DNA of 18,506 bases from Acidilobaceae archaeon (GTDB taxonomy: Archaea; Thermoproteota; Thermoprotei_A; Sulfolobales; Acidilobaceae). Location of the stretch: NCBI GenBank assembly GCA_026985385.1, contig JALSQM010000016.1, positions 1 to 18,506 of the forward strand. The letters are read 5' to 3'. Of the stretch, positions 13,123 to 18,506 are shown piece by piece (the first letter of the stretch is position 1; the number at the start of each line of letters is the position of its first letter). The position numbers and the translations under genes are program-made. The notes beneath the pieces were generated by a model. The model ran no database searches. It saw only the letters and a list, made by a program, of their open reading frames with translations, and was not told the origin of the DNA.

Positions 13123-13788
13123 TTGAAGGCGGGTAACGCTAAGAGGTTCGTTCCACTCCTCGTAATCGCTGTAGCAACGGTTGCAGCCCTAGCGAGCGCC
13201 GCCGCCTTCGCCGTCAGGGTGCTCCAGGGCAGCGTGACGGTTGCACCCGCAACATCCGCTAAGGGCGCGGCGTGCACGGGCTTCTATAGCAGCGCTGTCG
13301 AGCAGGGCATACCCCTACCCCAGGCTGGAACCAACTATAACGCTCCAACCTACGGGACGAACTCCATAAGCGTCACACCATCCACGCCTGTGTGCCAGTG
13401 GACCTCGAACAGCACGACCTACACGCTCTACGGCAGCCTGCAGGTCAATGTGCCCGTGACTGTGGGTAGATGGTACATAAAGGACTTCTACGGGTTCGGC
13501 TACAACGGCACTGCAACGGATCCAGTCGTGTACGTCTACCTTAAGGTCGAGTCGGCCGCCTCGACCCAGTACCTCTCTGACGCCGAGCTACTGGTATACA
13601 ACGCAACTACGGGCGACCTAATCGGCCCCCTCGACCTGACGAGTTCCTCTGCAACACTAGGCCCCATAAAGATGAGGCCTGGAACCGCCCTACAGCTAGA
13701 CCTGGAGCTAACTGGAACCGCGCAGGGTACAACTAGCTTCGCGGTAGGCTTCTACGTGACGCAGTCGACCGGCGAGACCCCCAGGTAG
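13123..13788 (+). CDS. Secreted beta-rich fibre subunit (TasA/archaeal bundling-pilin-like)
   Basis: The 221-residue product (TTG start, GGGTG eight bases upstream) has a classical signal peptide: basic KRF, then a hydrophobic core to about A28. The mature N-terminus would be FAVRVLQGSVTV or close to it. The rest is small-residue- and Thr/Ser/Tyr-rich with alternating strands, no C-terminal anchor, two cysteines (C51, C91) that could form a disulfide, and several N-glycosylation sequons (NST, NGT, NAT). It is followed at once by a SipW-type signal peptidase. A short secreted beta-protein next to a dedicated peptidase is the arrangement of bacterial TasA/SipW and, from memory of the literature, of Pyrobaculum AbpA bundling pili. 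Fibre formation is inference: a non-polymerising surface protein is the alternative. First gene of a four-gene operon. Confidence 0.88.
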   Translation: MKAGNAKRFVPLLVIAVATVAALASAAAFAVRVLQGSVTVAPATSAKGAACTGFYSSAVEQGIPLPQAGTNYNAPTYGTNSISVTPSTPVCQWTSNSTTYTLYGSLQVNVPVTVGRWYIKDFYGFGYNGTATDPVVYVYLKVESAASTQYLSDAELLVYNATTGDLIGPLDLTSSSATLGPIKMRPGTALQLDLELTGTAQGTTSFAVGFYVTQSTGETPR

Positions 13789-13793
13789 AGCGG

Positions 13794-13809
13794 CTAGGGG
13801 CACCCCTAG
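13794..13809 (+). promoter_or_regulatory. Intercistronic stem-loop after the fibre subunit gene
   Basis: CTAGGGG (13794-13800) and CCCCTAG (13803-13809) are exact inverse copies around CA; in RNA a 5-bp stem with a 6-nt loop is realistic. It is between the subunit stop codon and the peptidase start (GAGG at 13816-13819). It could stabilise the subunit message or lower downstream expression. Confidence 0.45.
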
Positions 13810-13821
13810 AGGATAGAGGCT

Positions 13822-14943
13822 ATGAGGGGAGGCCTCACCCCACATCTAGCGTATGCGTTGCTCCTCACGCTTTTTTTGGGCAAGCTCCTCCACCTCCCAG
13901 TAGCGTTCATGGTGGTTACGAGTAACTCCATGCAGCCAGCGCTGAGGCCCGGGGATCTGGTAATCGGTGTCAGCGCTCGGGTGCTCCACCCCCGGCCGGG
14001 CGATATTGTAGTGTGGTGCCTACCCAAGGCGTTGTCGACGGCCTGTATAGTCCATAGGCTGCTCCGTGTCAGCGGCTCATACGCTATAACAAAGGGCGAC
14101 GCTAACCCTAGACCGGATCCGCCTATCCCCCTCACGAGGCTAAGGTATAGGGTCGCCTTGAGGGTACCGGTATATGCCTGGGTTCCCCTCTTCATAGCGG
14201 CCGCGGCCGCCTATGTGGTTTCGTCGTTCAGGGGCTTGGAGTGGGGGAGGATCCCCACCGGCCTAGTCGCCCTTACGCTCCTGCTCTCCTACCTTATCTT
14301 CGACGCTGTAGTGATAGGCCTCTCCTACGTCGACCCCTCACCCCCAATCATCGCTAGACCGAACATGACCTTAGAGGACGTGGGGTTCGACCCGTCATCG
14401 AGGATAGTCACGATTCACTACAGCCTCGGCGGGTACCGAATCGTGGTAGCCTACTGCGTGACCAGTAACTACACAGCCCTCAAGGCCAGGATCGTCCCCG
14501 GGGATACGCTCGCCGTGAAACTACCCGGGCAGCTCCTCGAGAGGCTCTGGTCGGGGAGGAGGGTAGACCCTGCGGTCCTACCAAAGCCCCCCGCTCGGGT
14601 GCTCCAGATCCTGAAGTTGACGTGTGTCCTCAGACTCTCGGGGGGCGTGCTAGTGAGTGATGTAGGCGCTAGCTTCTACTGGAGCGAGCCGAGGGTTAGG
14701 GCTGTCGATGGTGGAGTCGTCGTGGAGAACGATAACCCCGTGCCAGTAAAGGTTAGAGTCACAATTATCAAGGCAGGCGTGGGGGCCGGGGTCGCCGCTG
14801 CATGCAGCCACGTGATACCGGCAGCCTCAACGTGGTCATGCAGGCCCTCCGGGCTTGCACCGGGCACCTACAGGTTCGTGGTTAGCTACAGGTTCCTAGG
14901 CGTCAATAGGTCTCAGGTGGTGGAGGTCCATGTTAAGGGCTAG
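13822..14943 (+). CDS. SipW-type signal peptidase I with large extracytoplasmic C-terminal domain
   Basis: Residues 1-100 carry the catalytic core: an N-terminal membrane helix, S36 in TSNSMQPALRPGD, H78 in CIVHRLLRV and D93/D99 in KGDANPRPD. His in place of the bacterial Lys marks the archaeal/ER/SipW class. Two further helices follow (about 112-132 and 143-165). The last 200 residues are an added domain predicted to lie outside the cell, with beta-strand character, Cys pairs and an Ig-like end (APGTYRFVVSYRF). Ordinary archaeal peptidases lack this domain. It probably removes signal peptides from the subunits on either side; the extra domain may guide or cap them, which is inference. Start ATG 13822 follows GAGG. 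A run of seven T (13871-13877) lies in codons 17-19. The end overlaps the next gene by 14 bp. Confidence 0.92.
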   Translation: MRGGLTPHLAYALLLTLFLGKLLHLPVAFMVVTSNSMQPALRPGDLVIGVSARVLHPRPGDIVVWCLPKALSTACIVHRLLRVSGSYAITKGDANPRPDPPIPLTRLRYRVALRVPVYAWVPLFIAAAAAYVVSSFRGLEWGRIPTGLVALTLLLSYLIFDAVVIGLSYVDPSPPIIARPNMTLEDVGFDPSSRIVTIHYSLGGYRIVVAYCVTSNYTALKARIVPGDTLAVKLPGQLLERLWSGRRVDPAVLPKPPARVLQILKLTCVLRLSGGVLVSDVGASFYWSEPRVRAVDGGVVVENDNPVPVKVRVTIIKAGVGAGVAAACSHVIPAASTWSCRPSGLAPGTYRFVVSYRFLGVNRSQVVEVHVKG

Positions 14944-15553
14944 GCTCTTGCTAGCCTCCTCATTCCTAATATCGACGGTGATATCAGCTCTAACCATGAG
15001 CGTCGCCTGGAGCCCCGTGGTCATAGTTAGGGGCCGGAACGTGGAGGGGGTGATATACCTCTCAGGGTACTCGCTGAGAATCTTCGGCCGCGAGGCCGTT
15101 GTGAGGGTGCTTGAGAGCGTCTCAACCCTGGCGCTAGCGCTGGTTATGGGGTCTGTCTTCCCCCTCGTACTCTCAGCCTACAGCTTGGGGGGCCTCCTAG
15201 CGGGCCGGGAGAGGCTCAGGCTACACCTGGAGGTGGCATCAGCCTCGCTCGCAGTCACGGCTGTGAATGTCACAATCCTCTACTCCCTCCTGAGGGCGAT
15301 AATAGCCGGGGTTCTACCCCTGCTACCCCTGAAGGGCATAGTCGACACGCTAGCCGGGCACCTCTACCTCGAGCCGCCGCTAGTAGTATACGGGCCCGCA
15401 TACGCGCTATACGCCAGGATCCTCTCTAGGAGTGTGTTAGGAGTGCCGGGGGCGCTCCTGATCTCACTGGGGCTGATAGCGGCGGCCTCCCTCCCGCTCT
15501 ACGAGGCCTTAAGGCTCGAGGCGGAGCCCCGCTACACCCGGGGGCCCCAGTGA
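14930..15553 (+). CDS. Four-helix membrane protein of the fibre operon
   Basis: No known family is recognised. The 207 residues hold about four hydrophobic segments: 5-27, 62-90, 100-130 and 175-197. Between the first two is a short beta-like stretch (SPVVIVRGRNVEGVIYLSGYSLRIFG), and before the last is a segment with Tyr and Pro (YLEPPLVVYGPAYALYARIL). The C-terminus is charged and cytoplasmic or periplasmic depending on topology. Start ATG 14930 has a strong GGAGGT two bases before it and overlaps the peptidase gene by 14 bp; the stop overlaps the next start. This coupling implies a fixed-ratio role with its neighbours, for example as a membrane platform or anchor for the fibre. That role is inferred only from position. 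Confidence 0.85.
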   Translation: MLRARLLLASSFLISTVISALTMSVAWSPVVIVRGRNVEGVIYLSGYSLRIFGREAVVRVLESVSTLALALVMGSVFPLVLSAYSLGGLLAGRERLRLHLEVASASLAVTAVNVTILYSLLRAIIAGVLPLLPLKGIVDTLAGHLYLEPPLVVYGPAYALYARILSRSVLGVPGALLISLGLIAAASLPLYEALRLEAEPRYTRGPQ

Positions 15554-17097
15554 GGAGAGCCCCAGCCACCCTAGCGGTCATAATAGCCCTAGCAGTGGTA
15601 GCGGCGGCTAGCGGCTACGTCGCCAGGATACTCACGGGAAGCCTAGACGTTGAGGGGCCCCTCCTCTGGTTCGAGGCCCCCGGGACCCCGGGGGTCAGTG
15701 TCACGCTGTCTGATGGGGGCACTAGCGCTGTCGTCGAGGTTAACGCCTCCCCTAGGATAGTCCTTGAGCGCAGGACAGCTGTCTACTATAACTCCTTCGA
15801 CTCGAACCCGTTCGCCTCCGGGGCACTCGTGAATGCCACCTGCTCCTGGTTCTACGACCAACAGGCGGGGGCTGTGTACATAGACGCTGGCCAGCAGGGG
15901 GGAAGCGGTTTCGGGGGGGAGTGCGTCGCCTACGTGGGCGGGCTCAACCTGACAAGCTACCTGGCTCGGGGGGGCAGGGTCTACGTGGCTTATCTGACGT
16001 GGAGAACCCCGTTCACGTTTACGACCCTCATAAACGATGACATAGTCAGCGCGTCCTTCTACGTCGACGCAGTCTACATAGGGGGGCCCAGTGACCCGCA
16101 GAACTCGAGCATCTACACAGTGGGCTGGCTGGACTCTACAGGCTACTTCAGAAGCGGGGACACCTTGAACTCCACGATATACTTCTACAACGCAACTAAC
16201 TCCACGTGGAGCCTCCTCTCATTGGCGGGCCACGGGATCAGCTATACACTAGAGTACTACTACCTGGCGCAAAACGTCGCTGTGCTCGACACCTCAGCCT
16301 GGCGGGCCGCCCAGTGGAACCTGTCATACACAGTCAACGCCTCCATACCGGCTGCGGATAGGGTTGAGCCACTCACAGTCGGTATCGGCTACTACCTAGC
16401 CTACGCTTCACAGGGCTTCACAGGCTACGTGTATTATGACAACTTGCTGGTCACAGTGAACGGGGAGCCCTGGCTAGTCAACGTCACTCATCTACCCGAG
16501 GGCTGGGAGGCCGTACTCCTCGATTCTAACGGGGACGTCGTCGGAAACGCCACGGCGGGCGGTAATGGGGTGGCGAGCATACCCGTGTGGGCGCCACGCG
16601 TGGACCTAACGCAGCAGCCAGGCTATAGGAGCGCCTACATAATACCCAACGCCACAATAGAGATCCTAGACGCTAACGGGGACTTGGTAGTGGAGGAGAG
16701 GTTCCCCCTGGTACTGGGTGGTGACGTCTACGCATTCCAGTCATTCGAGGGGGCCATACTATACGTCTACAGCAACTCCACTAGAGGCCCCGAGGCGCTC
16801 CTAGCCGTTAGCGATGCCAACTGCTCCGGGGAGGGCGTTATATCCCTGTGGCTCGAGAGTAATGAGGGTAACTCGACCCCAATAGAGGTGGAGGGCTCGA
16901 ATCTTATCAGTAACGCCACCTCCCCCCTGGAGGCGATGCCCCGGGAGCCCCCCTGGCTGGCCTACAGGGTGGAGCTATACGCCTCAACTGCGAGTGGGTT
17001 TAGGTGTAGTATACGCCTACTCTTCAACTCCACGATTAGGGGGGCGGCGACGTTCGAGGCATCGTACCCCATCGAGCTAGTCCTCTCCACCTCCTAG
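15550..17097 (+). CDS. Large secreted, sequon-rich beta protein, candidate fibre tip or adhesin
   Basis: The 515-residue protein starts at a GTG that overlaps the upstream TGA (GTGA), so it is translationally coupled. A signal peptide (1-21) is followed by YVARILTGSLDV, matching the first subunit's FAVRVLQGSVTV. After a short strand comes a segment like a concanavalin/laminin-G-type jelly roll (YYNSFDSNPFASG...WFYDQQAGAVYID, about 75-300), then Ig-like beta repeats to the end. There is no C-terminal anchor, so it is released or held by other proteins. It has 17 N-x-S/T sequons and four cysteines in two likely pairs. These features suit a glycosylated adhesin, fibre cap or minor subunit. The operon ends here; its stop interlocks with that of the convergent kinase-like gene. 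Confidence 0.88.
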   Translation: MRRAPATLAVIIALAVVAAASGYVARILTGSLDVEGPLLWFEAPGTPGVSVTLSDGGTSAVVEVNASPRIVLERRTAVYYNSFDSNPFASGALVNATCSWFYDQQAGAVYIDAGQQGGSGFGGECVAYVGGLNLTSYLARGGRVYVAYLTWRTPFTFTTLINDDIVSASFYVDAVYIGGPSDPQNSSIYTVGWLDSTGYFRSGDTLNSTIYFYNATNSTWSLLSLAGHGISYTLEYYYLAQNVAVLDTSAWRAAQWNLSYTVNASIPAADRVEPLTVGIGYYLAYASQGFTGYVYYDNLLVTVNGEPWLVNVTHLPEGWEAVLLDSNGDVVGNATAGGNGVASIPVWAPRVDLTQQPGYRSAYIIPNATIEILDANGDLVVEERFPLVLGGDVYAFQSFEGAILYVYSNSTRGPEALLAVSDANCSGEGVISLWLESNEGNSTPIEVEGSNLISNATSPLEAMPREPPWLAYRVELYASTASGFRCSIRLLFNSTIRGAATFEASYPIELVLSTS

Positions 17098-17783
17098 GGG
17101 ATCCTCAGCAGGGCGGGGGCTACGAGAACTGCTAGGGAGGCGAGGGCTATGAGTAGGTTGTCGTCGATTGGTGGGAACTCGTAGCGCTCCACGACGCTGG
17201 CTATGAGGCCCGCAACCGCGCCGAGGAGGCCGCCGTAGGCGTAGCCGAGTGGCGCGGCCACAGCCAGCATGGCCACGTTGCCTGCCCAGTGCTTCGTCCT
17301 CCTCTTGAATAGGGTGTTCCTAACCACGCCCGTCACAGCGTCGCCGAAGGCTATGAAGAGCGCTGGCAGCACGGCAAGCTTCGGGCCTAGGATGGGCCAG
17401 AGGATTAGGAGGCTGAGACCCCATGCTATGGTGAAGTTCACCTCGTAACTGTTCTCGGGCACCTGGAACCAGTACATGAGCCTCCCGCTCCTACGGGCGT
17501 GGAGGAGGAAGGCTCCAAGCAGGAACGCTGAGATAGCCGGTATCACCGGCTCCCTGAACACGAAGGGGGTGAGTAGGGCGACGACGCCGCCGGCGGCGCT
17601 GTGTATGATCTTCCTGTTATAGTATACCGCCACATTATGCGGGAGCCCGCGCCTCCTCATGCGGTGGTAGAGGGGCTTGGTACCGTAGACAACAGCTAGA
17701 GACCAGACCGCCAGCGGGAGCGCCACCAGTAGATCCCTAGCCACTGTATGGGGCTCCAGGTCGAGCAGCCCTCGACACCGCAC
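17094..17783 (-). CDS. Polyprenol/dolichol kinase-like membrane protein (SEC59/VTE5 superfamily)
   Basis: A 229-residue protein with about six or seven hydrophobic segments and the superfamily's conserved sites: YYNRKIIHSAAG (R-K-x-x-H), FGDAVTGVVRN (G-D-A), KHWAGNVAM (K-x-x-x-G) and near the end DDNLLIALAS (D-D-N). Family members phosphorylate dolichol, phytol or diacylglycerol, usually with CTP. In archaea a dolichol-type role would feed dolichyl-phosphate to protein N-glycosylation; lipid salvage is the alternative. The start is GTG at 17783, almost leaderless from a TATA-like box at 17804-17812, or GTG at 17744 (MARDLLVAL), which removes a polar 13-residue lead. It converges on the sequon-rich fibre operon. 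Confidence 0.85.
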   Translation of the reverse strand: MRCRGLLDLEPHTVARDLLVALPLAVWSLAVVYGTKPLYHRMRRRGLPHNVAVYYNRKIIHSAAGGVVALLTPFVFREPVIPAISAFLLGAFLLHARRSGRLMYWFQVPENSYEVNFTIAWGLSLLILWPILGPKLAVLPALFIAFGDAVTGVVRNTLFKRRTKHWAGNVAMLAVAAPLGYAYGGLLGAVAGLIASVVERYEFPPIDDNLLIALASLAVLVAPALLRIP

Positions 17784-17803
17784 CCGATAGAGAGGGCGGG
17801 TGG

Positions 17804-17812
17804 GTGAAAAGC
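17804..17812. promoter_or_regulatory. Possible shared TATA-like box, kinase and nitroreductase genes
   Basis: GTGAAAAGC (reverse GCTTTTCAC) is the only A/T-rich stretch in this 69-bp divergent gap. It would start near 17783 on the minus strand (the kinase GTG) and near 17833 on the plus strand, at the foot of the stem-loop before the nitroreductase. Confidence 0.35.
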
Positions 17813-17832
17813 ATTACCTCATGACCCCACAG

Positions 17833-17852
17833 AAGCCTCTAGGGGGAGGCTT
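17833..17852 (+). promoter_or_regulatory. Stem-loop holding the nitroreductase ribosome-binding site
   Basis: AAGCCTC (17833-17839) pairs exactly with GAGGCTT (17846-17852) around a six-base loop, and the TTG start follows directly at 17853. The Shine-Dalgarno GGGGGAGG (17842-17849) is split between loop and 3' arm. The stem runs into TTTT, so it also looks like a terminator, but no plus-strand gene lies just upstream for it to end. Confidence 0.5.
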
Positions 17853-18506
17853 TTGGGTACGGCTAGGGACTGCTCTAGGGTCTGCGAGGCCCTCCGGGGC
17901 CCCCACGCTTCGAGGATCCTGGGAGCTGCGTGGGAGGCCGTCGAGAGGAGGGATCCGGCTTGGCTCTACCACAGGCTCTCGAGCCTCGAGCCCGGCTACC
18001 ACGGCTGGGAGCCCACCGTAAGGCGCGAGAGGGACTACTACAAGGAGTACCCGGGCGCCAAGAGGATCCCCCTCCCCAGGCCCCCCAAGGGATCCGGCTT
18101 GGATGTATTAGAGGCCATCAGGAGGCGTAGGAGTAGGAGGAGCTACAGCCGCGCACCCCTCAGCCTCGTGGAGGTGGGGACCCTCCTCTGCTACACCCTC
18201 GGGGTGGTCGGCAGGGCATGGTGGGGAGGCCCTAAGAGGGCCTACCCCAGCGCTGGCGCCCTCCAGCCCGTCGAGGCCTACATTGTCGCCGGTGAGGGTG
18301 GGGTGGAGGGCTTAGAGGCCGGTGTGTACCACTACAACCCCGGGGCCCACGCTCTCGAGCTGCTCGCGGCCGGCGATTATAGGGAGGCCCTCTACAGGGC
18401 GTGCCTAGAGCAGGAGCACGTACTCGAGGCCCCGGTTAGCGTGGTCTTAACCGTCGTCTACTCCAGGACAACCTCCTACTACGGTGTGAGGGGTTATAGG
18501 TACGTG
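17853..18506 (+). CDS. SagB-type nitroreductase/dehydrogenase (3' end outside window)
   Basis: The frame is open from a TTG at 17853 to the right edge (218 codons). The first 95 residues are the usual SagB lead (YHRLSSLEPGYHG...IPLPRP). Then comes the nitroreductase fold with FMN-contact motif AIRRRRSRRSYSRAPLSLVEVGTLL, the YPSAGALQPVEAYIV strand-helix, VYHYNPGAHALELL and a dimer segment ending at the window edge. SagB-type proteins are FMN-dependent oxidases or dehydrogenases; some oxidise azolines in peptide maturation, but many archaeal ones stand alone and their substrates are unknown. No cyclodehydratase (SagD/YcaO) is visible here, so a peptide-modifying role is not supported. The TTG is the only start codon in frame after the upstream stop at 17805, and the ribosome-binding GGAGG is only three bases away. 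Confidence 0.88.
   Translation, partial: MGTARDCSRVCEALRGPHASRILGAAWEAVERRDPAWLYHRLSSLEPGYHGWEPTVRRERDYYKEYPGAKRIPLPRPPKGSGLDVLEAIRRRRSRRSYSRAPLSLVEVGTLLCYTLGVVGRAWWGGPKRAYPSAGALQPVEAYIVAGEGGVEGLEAGVYHYNPGAHALELLAAGDYREALYRACLEQEHVLEAPVSVVLTVVYSRTTSYYGVRGYRYV

Noticed and set aside
13011..13277. 88-codon minus-strand frame across the fibre promoter and subunit N-terminus
   Set aside because: It overlaps the intergenic gap and the signal-peptide region of the well-supported plus-strand gene; its Ala/Thr-rich composition is the mirror of that signal peptide.
17833..17856. Hairpin plus TTTT as an intrinsic terminator
   Set aside because: The nearest upstream gene is on the other strand, and the hairpin sits directly on the next gene's start.
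1..18506. tRNA, rRNA, C/D-box sRNA, insertion sequence, integrase or attachment site
   Set aside because: No cloverleaf, RTGATGA/CTGA pair, transposase motif or flanking repeat was found by eye in the short gaps; a covariance-model scan was not possible here.

Overview
The window looks like chromosomal DNA of a GC-rich hyperthermophilic crenarchaeote (Thermoproteota), most likely of the Desulfurococcales type. The basis is archaeal information-processing genes (a FEN-1 flap endonuclease with a C-terminal PCNA motif, an NMD3 homologue), TATA-like boxes about 25 bp before short leaders, frequent GTG and TTG starts, Shine-Dalgarno cores of the GGTG/GAGG type, heavy use of AGG, ATA and CTA/CTC codons, and very tight gene packing. 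No tRNA, rRNA, CRISPR or insertion sequence was seen, and no gene-free stretch exceeds about 150 bp. The species cannot be named from sequence alone.

Region 1 (1-6914, minus strand) is a nutrient-uptake locus. In transcription order it encodes a membrane-tethered solute-binding protein, a fused two-domain ABC permease with an unusual N-terminal membrane extension, the matching ATPase, and a secreted calcineurin-type metallophosphoesterase that runs off the left edge. The importer resembles the iron(III)/aminoethylphosphonate/hexose-phosphate/thiamine type. The phosphoesterase beside it suggests a phosphorylated substrate, but that is inference. A 10-bp perfect hairpin lies over the permease ribosome-binding site. 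Divergent from the locus (7058-8245, plus) is a surface protein with an amidotransferase-like fold, a long threonine stalk and a C-terminal anchor. A perfect palindrome lies between the two.

Region 2 (8251-12975) is housekeeping in character: a Mut7-C RNase overlapping a four-CBS protein, a two-CBS protein, a divergent FlK-like hotdog thioesterase, then FEN-1, an unrecognised 162-residue protein and NMD3, each of the last three with its own promoter-like box.

Region 3 (13123-17097, plus) is the most interesting part. It is a compact four-gene surface-fibre operon: a small secreted beta-rich subunit, a SipW-type (Ser/His) signal peptidase with a large added extracytoplasmic domain, a four-helix membrane protein, and a 515-residue heavily sequon-marked secreted protein. 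The first and last share a signal-peptide-proximal motif (aromatic, then R-x-L-x-G-S-x-x-V), as expected if both are processed by the same peptidase and polymerise by donor-strand exchange. The layout recalls the bacterial TasA/SipW system and the archaeal bundling pili related to it.

Region 4 (17094-18506) has a polyprenol/dolichol-kinase-like membrane protein convergent with the fibre operon, possibly serving N-glycosylation of these surface proteins, and the start of a SagB-type nitroreductase that runs off the right edge.
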